From: an uncultured Acidobacteriota bacterium
GTDB lineage: Bacteria > Acidobacteriota > Thermoanaerobaculia > UBA5066
Assembly (NCBI GenBank): GCA_937888435.1
Contig: CALAQS010000255.1
Location: 1-34,321 of the forward strand
DNA: 34,321 nucleotides
Direction: 5' to 3'
Below, in pieces: positions 7,743 through 17,034 of the stretch (position 1 is its first letter; each line of letters opens with the position of its first letter). The position numbers were made by a program, and so were the translations under genes. Below the pieces are notes generated by a model. That model ran no database searches. It was not told the origin of the DNA and worked only from the letters and a program-made list of their open reading frames with translations.

Positions 7743-8389
7743 GCAAGAAGACCGGGGATTTTCTTAGAAGGAAGGAAGGGCACGGCCAACGCCCCGCCCA
7801 CCGGGCACGGACTGCACACCTCCGCTGCCCCGCGCGCCGCCTTTCTTCTCTTTCATTCATAGAAATCTCTCTCTTCGTCCTTCTCCTTTCACCTGCATCT
7901 TCTTTCGCGAAGAGCTTTCTCACTCAGGAGGAAGCTCTTCGCCTCGCGTTTCCGACGGGCGCGGTCGTGACGCGCAAGACGGCGTTTCTCTCCGAGGCGG
8001 ACCGCGCGGAGGTCGCCCGCCGGACGGGAGGGACGCCCCCGCCCGGGCTCGTCGTCTTCTACACGGGCGCCTCTGGCGGCACCGACCTCGGCACGGTCTA
8101 CTTCGACAGGCACATCGTGCGCACCGAGCCCGAGACGCTGCTCGTCCTCGTCGACCCGAAGGGAGCCATCGCGCGGATCGAGATCCTCTCTTTCTCGGAG
8201 CCGGAGGAGTACTTTCCGCGCGCGAGCTGGTACGGGCAATTCTCCGGCAAGACGCTGACGGACGAGCTCTCGGAGAAGCGCGGGGTGCGGCCGGTGACCG
8301 GCGCGACCCTCACCGTACGTGCCACCGTCGAGGCCGCACGGCGCGTCCTCGCGCTGGACGCGTTCCTCCGCGAGACGAAGCGGCGGTGA
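7739..8389 (+). CDS. Exported FMN-binding protein, RnfG/NqrC-like single domain
   Basis: 216 residues from TTG 7739, which overlaps the porin stop (TTGA) and is the only start codon available before the signal sequence. The N-terminus is odd: about 39 mostly basic residues precede the hydrophobic core (FIEISLFVLLLSPASSFA). Part of this extension is encoded by the AT-rich 15-bp repeat at 7757. The FMN_bind domain ends with the flavinylation motif PVTGATLT; Thr192 is the predicted attachment site for FMN. ApbE two genes upstream would make the bond. The protein would act in the periplasm, or tethered to the membrane, as a one-electron carrier. The membrane protein downstream is its likely partner. 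Confidence 0.85.
   Translation: MSKKTGDFLRRKEGHGQRPAHRARTAHLRCPARRLSSLSFIEISLFVLLLSPASSFAKSFLTQEEALRLAFPTGAVVTRKTAFLSEADRAEVARRTGGTPPPGLVVFYTGASGGTDLGTVYFDRHIVRTEPETLLVLVDPKGAIARIEILSFSEPEEYFPRASWYGQFSGKTLTDELSEKRGVRPVTGATLTVRATVEAARRVLALDAFLRETKRR
7757..7771 (+). repeat. AT-rich 15-bp repeat, copy 1
   Basis: GATTTTCTTAGAAGG, containing the odd dyad TTCT-T-AGAA. It lies in the 5' end of the FMN-binding gene and encodes DFLRR with codons (TTT, CTT, AGA) that are uncommon around it. Identical copies lie at 9335 and 17780. Confidence 0.7.
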
Positions 8390-8396
8390 GGCCGGG

Positions 8397-8828
8397 ATGA
8401 GCCGCTGGGAGCTTTTTCTGCTGCACGCCTCGACGCTCGCGATCGCGATCTCCGGCGTCGTCTACGGCTTCATGAAATACGCCATGACGGGCTCGGACCC
8501 GGATTCCCCTCTCGGCCACCCCTGGCAGCCCGGCGTCCTGAAGGCACACGTTCTCGCGGCGCCGTTTCTCGTCTTCGCCTTCGGGCTCGTGGCGCGCGGA
8601 CACGCGCTGCCGAAATGGAGGTCCGGCGAAAAGACCGGAAAAAAATCCGGGATCTCTCTCCTGGGGCTCGTCGCGCCTCTCGTTCTCTCGGGGTACGCCG
8701 TTCAGGTTTTCACCGGAGATTCACTGAGAAGGGAAACGGGGTGGGGGCACACCGCGGCCGGGGTGCTCTACGTCCTCGCCTACGCCGCGCACCTCCTGAA
8801 GAGAGTCCCCGAGGAAGACCGCGGCTAG
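8397..8828 (+). CDS. Four-helix membrane protein with conserved-looking histidines, probable cytochrome b-like electron carrier
   Basis: 143 residues from ATG 8397. Four hydrophobic helices span about 6-28, 46-66, 86-105 and 117-134. Histidines sit in or at the helix ends: His10 in helix 1, His51 in helix 2, His118 and His132 in helix 4, plus loop residues His41 and His69. This pattern fits a small di-heme b-type cytochrome of the cytochrome b561/DUF4405 kind, though I cannot assign it firmly to a family. It follows the FMN-binding gene by seven bases. In ApbE-linked systems such proteins pass electrons between the quinone pool and the flavinylated subunit. Heme binding is inferred from histidine placement only. 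Confidence 0.65.
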   Translation: MSRWELFLLHASTLAIAISGVVYGFMKYAMTGSDPDSPLGHPWQPGVLKAHVLAAPFLVFAFGLVARGHALPKWRSGEKTGKKSGISLLGLVAPLVLSGYAVQVFTGDSLRRETGWGHTAAGVLYVLAYAAHLLKRVPEEDRG

Positions 8829-8831
8829 GCG

Positions 8832-8869
8832 GCGCGCGAACGACAATGCGCTTCAAGGCCGTCGCGCGC
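8832..8869. terminator. Inverted repeat between convergent genes
   Basis: GCGCGCGA (8832-8839) and TCGCGCGC (8862-8869) form a perfect 8-bp stem with a 22-base loop, filling most of the 45-bp gap between the cytochrome-like gene and the Rrf2 gene. It could stop transcription from both sides. There is no T-run. Confidence 0.3.
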
Positions 8870-8873
8870 TCCG

Positions 8874-9275
8874 TCAGCGCACGTCCGCCAGCGTCGTCTT
8901 CTCCAGCCGGGCCGAGATCACGTCGCGGATTTCCTTGAACACGCGGAGGAGCCGCTTCTCCCTCTCGACGGGCGTCGGCTCGTAGAAGTACGTGCTGACC
9001 GACTCTGTCGGCGCGAGGGCCCCGTCCAGGAGCCGGATCACCTCGGCGAGCGAGATCTTCTCGGCCGGGCGGGCCAGCCGGTATCCGCCATGCGGCCCCT
9101 TCTGGCTCTTCACGAGCCGCGCGCGCTTGAGCGCCATCAGGAGCTGCTCGAGGAACTTCGCGGGAAGACCCTGCGCCTCGGCCATCGCGGCGACGGTGAC
9201 GAAGCCCTCCCCCTTCGCGCGGGCGAGGTGAATGAGCGCCAGCAGCGCGTACTCGCTTCGTCTCGTGAGCCTCAA
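8874..9275 (-). CDS. Rrf2-family transcriptional regulator without cysteines, CymR-like
   Basis: 133 residues. The winged helix-turn-helix of the Rrf2 family is clear: MRLTRRSEYALLALIHLA, the AQGLPAKFLEQLLMALKRA recognition region and the wing SQKGPHGGYRLARP. IscR, NsrR and RsrR bind an iron-sulfur cluster through cysteines after the wing; this protein has no cysteine at all, so it cannot be that type. The other well-known type is CymR, which controls sulfur and cysteine genes through a protein partner. The gene diverges from a sulfate ABC transporter and an operator-like dyad lies in between. Repression of sulfate uptake when sulfur is sufficient is the likely role. The signal it senses is not visible. 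Confidence 0.88.
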   Translation of the reverse strand: MRLTRRSEYALLALIHLARAKGEGFVTVAAMAEAQGLPAKFLEQLLMALKRARLVKSQKGPHGGYRLARPAEKISLAEVIRLLDGALAPTESVSTYFYEPTPVEREKRLLRVFKEIRDVISARLEKTTLADVR

Positions 9276-9301
9276 GATCTTTATTGTCTCCCGATCAATA
9301 A

Positions 9302-9332
9302 TACTTGACTAAATCCGTGGGGTAAATAATAT
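9302..9332 (+). promoter_or_regulatory. Promoter of the sulfate transport operon with overlapping Rrf2 operator candidate
   Basis: TTGACT (9305-9310), a 16-bp spacer and TAATAT (9327-9332) form a strong promoter inside an AT-rich island. An imperfect dyad overlaps the -35: TACTTGAC (9302-9309) and GTGGGGTA (9317-9324, whose complement reads TACCCCAC), five of eight positions matching. The 23-bp span is the size of known Rrf2 operators. Binding of the divergent Rrf2 protein here would block the -35. Confidence 0.55.
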
Positions 9333-9334
9333 AA

Positions 9335-9349
9335 GATTTTCTTAGAAGG
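9335..9349 (+). repeat. AT-rich 15-bp repeat, copy 2
   Basis: GATTTTCTTAGAAGG, identical to copy 1. It sits at the predicted transcription start of the sulfate-binding protein gene, just before its ATG at 9359. Its last bases (GAAGGGAG with what follows) may also act as the ribosome site. Confidence 0.7.
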
Positions 9350-9358
9350 GAGTAGGGC

Positions 9359-10450
9359 ATGGCGCGCGTCGATCGACTCCTCCGGACTCACGGCCCGCAT
9401 CGCCGCCTGCGCCGCGGTCCCGCCATCGGCGCGGCGGCCGCCCTCGCCCTTCTCTTCCTATTCGCAGAAATCTCTTCTCCCTCTTCGTCTTCCCTCCTCG
9501 CGGCCCCCGCGTCCGTCACCCTTCTCAACGTCTCGTACGACCCCACGCGTGAGCTGTACGAGGAGATCAACGCCGCGTTCGCGAAGGCCTGGGCGGCGAG
9601 GACCGGCCAGAAGGTCACGATCAACCAGTCGCACGGCGGCTCGGGCAAGCAGGCCCGGTCCGTCATCGACGGCCTCGAGGCCGACGTCGTGACGCTCGCG
9701 CTTTCGGGAGACATCGACGCGATCGCGTCGAGGGCGGGCCTCCTGCCCAGGACGTGGCAGGCGCGGCTCCCGAGGAACAGCACCCCCTTCTCCTCCACGA
9801 TCGTCTTCGTCGTCCGAACGGGGAACCCGAAGAGGATCCGGGACTGGGACGACCTGACGAAGAGAGGGATCGCCGTCATCACGCCGAATCCGAAGACGTC
9901 CGGCGGCGCGCGCTGGAATTACCTCGCCGCCTGGGGATATGCCCTGAAGGGACCGGGCGGAAACGAAAGGACAGCGCGCGACTTCGTTTCGAAGCTTTTT
10001 CGAAACGTACCCGTCCTCGACACGGGCGCCCGCGGAGCCACGACGACATTCGCCGAGCGCGGCCTCGGCGACGTCCTCATCGCCTGGGAGAGCGAGGCGC
10101 TCCTCCTGACGAAGGAGGTCGGTGTGGGCCGCTTCGAGATCGTCGTCCCGTCCGTGAGCATCCTCGCCGAGCCGCCCGTCGCCCTCGTGGACAGGAACGC
10201 CGACAAGCACGGCACGCGCGCCGCGGCGCAGGCCTATCTCGAGTTCCTGTACACGGACGAGGCACAGACGATCGCGGCGAAGCATCACTTCAGGCCCGGG
10301 AGCGCGAAGGTCACGGCCTCTCGCGCCGGCGATTTCCCGAAAGTCTCTCTTTTCACGATCGATGAGGTCTTCGGCGGATGGGGCCAGGCGCAGAAGGTCC
10401 ACTTCGACGACGACGGCACGTTCGACCAGCTCTATCAGCCCGGCCGATGA
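9359..10450 (+). CDS. sbp: Sulfate ABC transporter substrate-binding protein
   Basis: 363 residues. A basic N-terminal region (about 21 residues) leads into a signal core and a probable cleavage near LLAAPAS. Family motifs follow: [68 protein letters not shown] and the C-terminal segment [13 protein letters not shown] then [10 protein letters not shown]. It captures sulfate (possibly thiosulfate) in the periplasm for the fused permease downstream. The stop overlaps the permease ATG (ATGA). Expression is expected from the promoter at 9305 under the divergent Rrf2 regulator. Confidence 0.94.
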   Translation: MARVDRLLRTHGPHRRLRRGPAIGAAAALALLFLFAEISSPSSSSLLAAPASVTLLNVSYDPTRELYEEINAAFAKAWAARTGQKVTINQSHGGSGKQARSVIDGLEADVVTLALSGDIDAIASRAGLLPRTWQARLPRNSTPFSSTIVFVVRTGNPKRIRDWDDLTKRGIAVITPNPKTSGGARWNYLAAWGYALKGPGGNERTARDFVSKLFRNVPVLDTGARGATTTFAERGLGDVLIAWESEALLLTKEVGVGRFEIVVPSVSILAEPPVALVDRNADKHGTRAAAQAYLEFLYTDEAQTIAAKHHFRPGSAKVTASRAGDFPKVSLFTIDEVFGGWGQAQKVHFDDDGTFDQLYQPGR

Positions 10451-12120
10451 GAGGAGCCAGCCGGCACGGAGTGCTTCCCGGGTTCGGGCCTGCTCTCGGC
10501 GTGACGCTTCTCTATGTCGGCCTCATCGTCCTCGTGCCGCTCGCCGCTCTCTTCGTGAAAACGGCCGGACTCTCTCTTGCGGAGTTCTTTCGCATCGTGA
10601 CGGCGCCGCGCGCGCTCGCGGCCTACCGCCTGAGCTTCGGGGCGGCGCTCGCCGCCGCGCTCCTCAACGCGGTCTTCGGCCTGGTTCTCGCGTGGGTGCT
10701 GGCCCGCTACCGCTTTCGCGGTCGCGCGTTCGTGGACGCGCTCGTGGATCTTCCCTTCGCGCTCCCCACGGCCGTCGCGGGCCTCACGCTCACGGCCGTC
10801 TACTCCAGCCACGGCTGGCTCGGCCGTTTCCTCGAGCCGCTCGGCCTGAAGGTCGCCTTCACGCCCGCCGGCGTCGTCCTCGCGCTCACGTTCGTGGGCC
10901 TGCCGTTCGTCGTCCGCACCGTCCAGCCCGTCCTCGAGGATCTCGACTCGGAGCTGGAAGAGGCCGCGGCCGTTCTCGGGGCCTCGCGCCTGCAGACGTT
11001 CGTGCGCATCGTCCTGCCAAACCTCCTTCCGCCGCTCCTGACGGGGTTCACGCTGGCCTTCGCGCGGGGGCTCGGCGAATACGGCTCGATCGTGTTCGTG
11101 TCGGGCAACATGCCCTTCCGCACCGAGATTGCCCCCTTTCTCATCGTGACGAAGCTCGAGCAGTACGACACGGCCGGCGCCACGGCGATCGCGCTCGTCC
11201 TCCTCGTGACGTCGTTCGTCCTCGTGTTCACGATCAACGCCCTGCAGCGCTGGACGCGGCGCCTGGCCGGCGCGTCCACCGTGATCGGGCGCGGCTTCCG
11301 GCTCGCTCCCGCGCTCGCGGACGCGCCGGCGCTCCGGCGAGGCCTCGTGGCTACCGCGTTCCTTTTTCTCGCGCTCTTCCTCTTCGTGCCGCTCGCGGCC
11401 GTCTTTGTGCAGGCGCTCGCCAAGGGGCCGGCGGCCTACCTCGCGGCGATCACCCAGCCCGCCGCTCTCTCCGCGATCCGCCTCACGCTTCTCACGGCCG
11501 CCGTCGCGGTGCCGTTGCACCTCGTCTTCGGGGTGGTTGCCGCGTGGCTCGTCGCGAAATTCCGATTCCGCGGGAAGGGCCTGCTCGTTTCCCTCATCGA
11601 CCTTCCTTTCGCGGTTTCTCCGGTCATCGCCGGTCTCGTGTTCGTCCTGCTGTTCGGGCGGCAGGGATTCCTCGGACCCTTCCTCGCGGCGCACGACTGG
11701 AAAGTCATTTTTGCCGTCCCCGGAATCGTCCTCGCTACGGTCTTCGTCACGTTCCCATTCGTCGCGCGCGAGGTGCTCGCGGTGCTCGAGGCGCAGGGCA
11801 ACGAAGAGGAGGAGGCCGCTCTCACGCTCGGGGCCAGCGGATGGCAGACGTTCTTTCGCGTGACGCTCCCGAAGGCGCGCTGGGGGCTCCTCTATGGCGT
11901 CGTGCTGTGCAATGCGCGCGCGATGGGAGAGTTCGGCGCCGTCTCGGTCGTGTCCGGGCACATCCGCGGCGTGACGAACACCCTGCCTCTCCACGTCGAG
12001 ATCCTGTACAACGAGTACGACTTCACGGGCGCGTTCGCCGTGGCGTCGCTTCTCACCTTCCTCGCCCTCGTCACGCTCGCGGCCCGGAAGCTGGAGGAAG
12101 CGCGGGTGAAGACGGCATGA
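10447..12120 (+). CDS. Fused sulfate permease, CysT-CysW in one chain
   Basis: 557 residues in one uninterrupted frame. Residues 1-270 look like CysT/CysU and residues about 285-557 like CysW. Each half has its own ATPase-docking EAA loop: [21 protein letters not shown] and [18 protein letters not shown]. Each also has its own signature: [19 protein letters not shown] in the first half and [19 protein letters not shown] in the second. A linker rich in Ala and Arg (about 265-290) joins them. In most bacteria these are separate genes whose products form a heterodimer; here they are fixed 1:1 by fusion. It starts in ATGA overlap with sbp and ends in ATGA overlap with cysA. Confidence 0.93.
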   Translation: MRGASRHGVLPGFGPALGVTLLYVGLIVLVPLAALFVKTAGLSLAEFFRIVTAPRALAAYRLSFGAALAAALLNAVFGLVLAWVLARYRFRGRAFVDALVDLPFALPTAVAGLTLTAVYSSHGWLGRFLEPLGLKVAFTPAGVVLALTFVGLPFVVRTVQPVLEDLDSELEEAAAVLGASRLQTFVRIVLPNLLPPLLTGFTLAFARGLGEYGSIVFVSGNMPFRTEIAPFLIVTKLEQYDTAGATAIALVLLVTSFVLVFTINALQRWTRRLAGASTVIGRGFRLAPALADAPALRRGLVATAFLFLALFLFVPLAAVFVQALAKGPAAYLAAITQPAALSAIRLTLLTAAVAVPLHLVFGVVAAWLVAKFRFRGKGLLVSLIDLPFAVSPVIAGLVFVLLFGRQGFLGPFLAAHDWKVIFAVPGIVLATVFVTFPFVAREVLAVLEAQGNEEEEAALTLGASGWQTFFRVTLPKARWGLLYGVVLCNARAMGEFGAVSVVSGHIRGVTNTLPLHVEILYNEYDFTGAFAVASLLTFLALVTLAARKLEEARVKTA

Positions 12121-12857
12121 GCGTCGTCGTGACGGATCTGAGGCGCCGCTTCACCCCGGACGGGCCTCCGGCCGTCGCGGGCGTCTCTTTCACCGCGCCC
12201 ACGGGCGCGATCACGGGAATCCTGGGTCCGTCCGGAGCCGGGAAGTCGACGGTGCTCCGGCTGATCGCGGGGCTCGAGGAGCCGGACGCGGGGCGCGTTC
12301 TCCTGCACGGCGAGGACGTGACGGACGTACCGGTCCAGAAGCGGGGAGTCGGCTTCGTGTTCCAGGGCTACGCGCTCTTCGGACACCTCTCCGTGCGCGA
12401 GAACGTGGTCTTCGGCCTGCGCGTGCGGCGCGTTCCGCGCAAGGAGGCTGTAGAGCGGGCGGACGAGCTCCTCCACCGCGTCCAGCTCGACGGCTTCGGG
12501 GACCGCCGCCCGTCGGAGCTCTCCGGCGGCCAGCGACAGCGGGTGGCCTTCGCGCGAGCGCTCGCCGTGAATCCGCGCGTCCTCCTCCTCGACGAGCCGT
12601 TCGGCGCCCTCGACGCGGGCGTGCGCCTCGAGCTCGGCGAGTGGCTCCTCAGGCTTCACGACGAAACGGGCCTGACGACGCTCCTCGTCACGCACGACCA
12701 GCCGGAAGCGTTCGCGCTCGCCGAGCACCTCGTCGTGCTTCTCGACGGGAAGGTCGCGCAGGCGGGCACTCCCGCCGAGCTGCGCGCGCATCCGGCCGAC
12801 AGCCGGCTCGAGGCTTTCCTCAGGGTCGTCTCGCGCGGGCCGCGGCACCCCGCCTAG
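12117..12857 (+). CDS. cysA: Sulfate ABC transporter ATPase CysA, short form
   Basis: 246 residues. Walker A GPSGAGKS, Q-loop VFQGYALFGHLSV, signature LSGGQRQR, Walker B LLLDEPFGALD and the switch histidine in LVTHDQPEA are all intact. E. coli CysA (about 365 residues) carries a C-terminal TOBE-type regulatory domain; this one ends shortly after the ATPase core, as ModC does. It is the last gene of the sulfate operon. Its TAG overlaps the stop of the convergent ClC gene in a shared CTAG. Confidence 0.93.
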   Translation: MSVVVTDLRRRFTPDGPPAVAGVSFTAPTGAITGILGPSGAGKSTVLRLIAGLEEPDAGRVLLHGEDVTDVPVQKRGVGFVFQGYALFGHLSVRENVVFGLRVRRVPRKEAVERADELLHRVQLDGFGDRRPSELSGGQRQRVAFARALAVNPRVLLLDEPFGALDAGVRLELGEWLLRLHDETGLTTLLVTHDQPEAFALAEHLVVLLDGKVAQAGTPAELRAHPADSRLEAFLRVVSRGPRHPA

Positions 12858-14284
12858 TTTTCCTCGGGCTTTCGGCGGGAACGGCGGCTCCCGAGCCGCG
12901 TCACCTTCTCGGTGAGGCTCCCTTTCCTCACATGCAGACCCGAGCGCGTCAGGTCGCCGATCGGCCCTTCCAGCGGCACGTCGAGCCCTGCCGACTTCGA
13001 CAGGCCGATCTTCTGGCTTGCGTAGACGCTGCGGTGTCCGACGAGGAGAAACGCCGTCCCGGCGGTGAGCGCCGCGTAGACGCCGACGTCCCGCGGCAGA
13101 AGCTCGATGCCCATGACGGCCGCCGCGATCGGCGTGTTCGCGGCGCCGGCGACGACGCCCACGAAGCCGAAGGCCGCGAAGAGCCCCGTCGGGAGGTGCA
13201 GGAGCCGCGCGAGAGCCGCGCCGCTCGTCGCCCCGATGAAGAAGAGAGGCGTCACGATCCCGCCGCTCCCGCCGGTCTCCAGCGTGACGACCGTCGCGAC
13301 GATCTTCCACAGGAACGCGAGGATCACGATCGTCCCTGTGGCGGCGAGCGCGTTCTCGATCGTCGGGACCCCGAGCCCCGCGTACGCGTCACCGACGAGG
13401 GCGTAAAAGGCCGCGAGAAAAATGCCTCCGGCCACGGCGACGATGTACGGGTGCTCCTCGAAGCGCCTGAGGCCGCGCTCGAGCCCTCGCATCCCCTCGA
13501 TCAGGAGGAGCGCGACGAGGCCGAAGACGGCTCCGAAGAGGATCGACAGGCCGACGAGCTCGGAGCGCCCGAGCCCGCCGAGCCCTTCAGGAAGGGCGGG
13601 CACGGGCGCCCGCGAGCCGCACACGAGGTGCGCGACGATGCCGGACACGAGACAGGGGAAAAGGACCGCGTACTCAATCCGCCCGAGGTAGAGCACCTCG
13701 ATCCCGAAAAGGGCGCCGGAAATTGGCGTCCCGAAGACGGCCGCGAAGCCGCCGCCGATGCCGCAGATCACGAGGCGGCGACGGTCGTCGTCGTTCAGGC
13801 GGAGGACATCGGCGAACAGGCTCGTAATCGCGGCCCCGATCTGGGCGCAAGGTCCTTCCTTCCCCACCGAGCCTCCGAAGGCGAGGGTCACGACCGTCGC
13901 CAGAAGCTTGATGGGCGCGACCTTCCACGGGATCCGGCCGGACTCCCGGTGGATCGCGGCGATGACAGCTTCGGTCCCGTGGCCGCGCGCCGTCGGCGCG
14001 AACCGCCGGATCAGGAGCACACACGCCGGAAGCGCGAGCGGGAGAAGCAATGTCGGCGAGATTCCGCCCGGGGTCACCCGCTTCACCCACGTCCCGGACG
14101 CCGCAAGCGCCCATAGGAACGCGCGCGTCCCAAAGCCGACGCAGAGGCCGGCGGCTGCGCCGAGGACCGTCCACTTCAGCGTGCTGATGACGAGCGCCGT
14201 GTGCTCCGTGTACCAGTGCGTCTCGTCGCTGAGCCGGGGAGGGGGCGCTTCGCCCGGGGGACCGAGGGAAGGCTCTCCTTTCAC
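12854..14284 (-). CDS. ClC-family chloride channel or chloride/proton antiporter
   Basis: 476 residues with about ten or more membrane helices. ClC anion-path motifs are present in variant form: GHGTEAV in place of [20 protein letters not shown] with the gating glutamate kept, and [14 protein letters not shown] in place of GIFAP. A short hydrophilic tail ([11 protein letters not shown]) ends the protein; no CBS domains follow. The GTG start is the best available but has no good ribosome site, so the first 15-20 residues are uncertain. It may move chloride, or another small anion. It diverges from the glucosidase gene with 95 bp between. Confidence 0.88.
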   Translation of the reverse strand: MKGEPSLGPPGEAPPPRLSDETHWYTEHTALVISTLKWTVLGAAAGLCVGFGTRAFLWALAASGTWVKRVTPGGISPTLLLPLALPACVLLIRRFAPTARGHGTEAVIAAIHRESGRIPWKVAPIKLLATVVTLAFGGSVGKEGPCAQIGAAITSLFADVLRLNDDDRRRLVICGIGGGFAAVFGTPISGALFGIEVLYLGRIEYAVLFPCLVSGIVAHLVCGSRAPVPALPEGLGGLGRSELVGLSILFGAVFGLVALLLIEGMRGLERGLRRFEEHPYIVAVAGGIFLAAFYALVGDAYAGLGVPTIENALAATGTIVILAFLWKIVATVVTLETGGSGGIVTPLFFIGATSGAALARLLHLPTGLFAAFGFVGVVAGAANTPIAAAVMGIELLPRDVGVYAALTAGTAFLLVGHRSVYASQKIGLSKSAGLDVPLEGPIGDLTRSGLHVRKGSLTEKVTRLGSRRSRRKPEEN

Positions 14285-14379
14285 AGGCGAAGTCTAAGCT
14301 CCGAGACGAGAGACGCCCACCGGCATCTGAACCTGACGTGCACACGACCCCGTATACCCTTGCGTCCGGGAGACCTCAC

Positions 14380-17034
14380 GTGACCAAGCCGAACGCGCCC
14401 GATCCGGAGTCGCTCCGCCTCGTGGAGGACCGCGTGCGGAAGAAGAACTGGAAACGATGGGGGCCGTATCTCTCCGAACGCCAGTGGGGAACCGTCCGCG
14501 AGGATTACAGCCCGGACGGCTCGGCCTGGGAGTACTTCCCGCACGACGTGGCGCGCTCGCGCGCGTACCGCTGGGGAGAGGATGGCATCGCCGGCATCTC
14601 CGACCGCCACGCGAGCCTCTGCTTCGCGCTCGCCCTGTGGAACGGGGTGGACCCGTACCTGAAAGAGCGCCTCTTCGGCCTCACCGGCGCCGAAGGAAAC
14701 CACGGCGAGGACGTGAAGGAGTACTACTTCTATCTCGACTCCACGCCGACGCACTCGTACATGCGGATGCTGTACAAGTATCCGCAGGCGGAGTTCCCGT
14801 ACGCGAAGTTGCGCGAGGAGAACGGCCGCCGCGGCAGGCGGGAGCTGGAATACGAGCTCCTCGACACCGGCGTCTTCCACGAGAACCGCTACTTCGACGT
14901 CTTCGTCACCTACGCGAAGGCCTCGCCCGAGGACATCCTCGTGGAGATCGAGGTCTTTAACCGCGGCCCCGAAGCCGCGCCGATCCACCTCCTTCCGACG
15001 CTCTGGTTCCGCAACACGTGGTCGTGGGGCCTCAACGCGCGAAAGCCGCGCGCGCGCAAAGCCGAAGGGCCGGCGGGCGCGGCGGCGGTCGCGATCGCGC
15101 ACCCCGCATACGGCGACCGCACGCTGTACGCCGAAGGCGCGCCGGAGCTCCTCTTCACCGAGAACGAGACGAACAACCGCCGCCTCTTCGGCACCGAGAA
15201 CGACGGACCGTACGTGAAAGACGCGTTCCACGAGCGCGTCGTCCACGGCGCCACGGAGGCGGTGAATCCCGCGGGCTTCGGCACGAAAACCGCCGCGTGG
15301 TACCAGTTCGACGTCCCGGCAGGCGGCTCGAAGAGGATCCGGCTGCGCCTGACGGATGCGGTGCCGGCCTATCCGATAGGGCCTCTCTTCGACTCGATTC
15401 TCGCCGCGCGTCGCGCGGAGGCGGATACCTTTTACGCGAACGTGATCCCGGACGACGTCTCGGACGACGCGAAGAGCGTCATGCGCCAGTCGTTCGGCGG
15501 GCTCCTGTGGAGCAAGCAGTACTACGGCTTCGAGATCGCCCGCTGGCTGAAAGGCGATCCCGATCAGCCGCCGCCTCCGCCGGAGCGGAAACACGGCCGC
15601 AACTGCGAATGGGGGCATCTGTACAACGCCGACGTCATCTCGATGCCGGACAAGTGGGAGTACCCGTGGTACGCCGCGTGGGACCTCGCGTTCCACACGG
15701 TGCCGCTCGCGCTCGTCGACCCCGACTTCGCCAAGCAGCAGCTCATCCTGCTCCTGCGCGAGTGGTACATGCACCCGAACGGGCAGCTCCCCGCGTACGA
15801 GTGGAAGTTCAGCGACGTGAATCCGCCCGTCCACGCATGGGCCGCGTGGCGCGTCTACAAGATCGACGCAAAGCGCTCGGGCAGGCCGGACCGCAAGTTT
15901 CTCGAGCGCGTGTTCCACAAGCTGCTCCTGAACTTCACGTGGTGGGTGAACCGCAAGGACGAAGAGGGAAGAAACGTCTTCCAGGGCGGCTTTCTGGGCC
16001 TCGACAACATCGGCGTCTTCGACCGCAGCGCTCCTCTCCCAACCGGCGGCCACCTCGAGCAGTCGGACGGCACGAGCTGGATGGGCATGTATTGCCTGAA
16101 CATGCTCGCGATCGCCCTCGAGCTGTCGCGCGAGGACGACGCCTACGAAGACGTCGCGTCCAAGTTCTTCGAGCACTTCGTCTACATCGCGCGCGCGATG
16201 AACAACCTCGGCGGCGATGGCATCGAGCTGTGGGACAAGCAGGACGGCTTCTATTACGACGTCCTGCACCTCTCCGGCGGCGGCCGCCTCCCGATGCGCG
16301 TGCGCTCGATGGTGGGCCTCGTCCCGCTCTTCGCGGTGGAGACTCTCGAGCCCGACGTCGTGGACCGTCTGCCCGGTTTCAAGCGGCGCATGCAGTGGTT
16401 CATCGACAACCGGCCCGACTTCGCGAGTCACGTCGAGACGATCTCGACGGACGACGGCCCGCGCCGCTTTCTCTCGCTCGTGAGCCGCGACCGCCTGCGC
16501 TCGGTCTTGACGTACCTCCTCGACCCCGGGGAGTTCCTCTCGGACTTCGGCATTCGCGCCCTCTCGCGTTTCCACAGGGAGCACCCGTACGTGATCGACG
16601 TCATGGGCATGGAGCACCGCGTCGATTACGAGCCGGCCGAGTCGTCCACGGGCCTCTTCGGCGGCAATTCGAACTGGCGCGGGCCTGTCTGGTTTCCCGT
16701 GAACTACCTCATCATCGAGTCGCTCCAGAAGTTTCACCATTTCCTGGGCGATTCCTTTCAGGTCGAGTTCCCGACTCGCTCGGGAGAGAGGTCGACGCTG
16801 TCGGACGTCGCCAGCGAGCTCTCGCGCCGCCTCACCCGCATCTTCCTGCGCGACGAGAGCGGCCGGCGGCCCGTCTACGGAGGCGCCGAGACGTTCCAGA
16901 CCGATCCTCACTGGCGCGACTACATCCTTTTCTACGAGTACTTCCACGGCGACATCGGCGCCGGGATCGGCGCGAGCCACCAGACCGGCTGGACCGGGCT
17001 GGTCGCGAAGCTGCTTCAGCAGAGCGGCGAATGA
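14380..17034 (+). CDS. GH63-like glucosidase (MGH1-type hydrolase)
   Basis: 884 residues from GTG 14380, which has CGGGAGA 7-13 bases upstream; a GTG at 14338 lacks a ribosome site. An N-terminal region ([21 protein letters not shown]) and a beta-rich domain precede an (alpha/alpha)6 barrel from about residue 360. Barrel motifs include [39 protein letters not shown] and the C-terminal [15 protein letters not shown] characteristic of GH63 proteins. Relatives act on alpha-glucosides, among them mannosylglycerate and glucosylglycerate. No signal peptide is seen, so it is cytoplasmic. It is coupled by an ATGA overlap to the debranching enzyme, suggesting glycogen or another alpha-glucan, or a compatible solute, as substrate. 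The exact substrate is unknown. Confidence 0.85.
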   Translation: MTKPNAPDPESLRLVEDRVRKKNWKRWGPYLSERQWGTVREDYSPDGSAWEYFPHDVARSRAYRWGEDGIAGISDRHASLCFALALWNGVDPYLKERLFGLTGAEGNHGEDVKEYYFYLDSTPTHSYMRMLYKYPQAEFPYAKLREENGRRGRRELEYELLDTGVFHENRYFDVFVTYAKASPEDILVEIEVFNRGPEAAPIHLLPTLWFRNTWSWGLNARKPRARKAEGPAGAAAVAIAHPAYGDRTLYAEGAPELLFTENETNNRRLFGTENDGPYVKDAFHERVVHGATEAVNPAGFGTKTAAWYQFDVPAGGSKRIRLRLTDAVPAYPIGPLFDSILAARRAEADTFYANVIPDDVSDDAKSVMRQSFGGLLWSKQYYGFEIARWLKGDPDQPPPPPERKHGRNCEWGHLYNADVISMPDKWEYPWYAAWDLAFHTVPLALVDPDFAKQQLILLLREWYMHPNGQLPAYEWKFSDVNPPVHAWAAWRVYKIDAKRSGRPDRKFLERVFHKLLLNFTWWVNRKDEEGRNVFQGGFLGLDNIGVFDRSAPLPTGGHLEQSDGTSWMGMYCLNMLAIALELSREDDAYEDVASKFFEHFVYIARAMNNLGGDGIELWDKQDGFYYDVLHLSGGGRLPMRVRSMVGLVPLFAVETLEPDVVDRLPGFKRRMQWFIDNRPDFASHVETISTDDGPRRFLSLVSRDRLRSVLTYLLDPGEFLSDFGIRALSRFHREHPYVIDVMGMEHRVDYEPAESSTGLFGGNSNWRGPVWFPVNYLIIESLQKFHHFLGDSFQVEFPTRSGERSTLSDVASELSRRLTRIFLRDESGRRPVYGGAETFQTDPHWRDYILFYEYFHGDIGAGIGASHQTGWTGLVAKLLQQSGE

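Noticed and set aside
6302-9490. Loosely similar AT-rich stretches (6302-6320, 7851-7873, 9453-9478) ending in AGAAATC
   Set aside because: They share only about seven bases and lie in signal-peptide or gene-end contexts where Glu-Ile codons and AT-rich codons can explain them. They are not counted with the 15-bp repeat.
10362-12116. In-frame upstream extension of cysA
   Set aside because: It is the shadow of the fused permease gene; CysA proteins begin at the ATG at 12117.
15018-17030. In-frame upstream extension of the debranching enzyme
   Set aside because: It covers the GH63-like gene in another frame and is Arg-rich without domain features. The ATG at 17031 begins exactly where family similarity starts.
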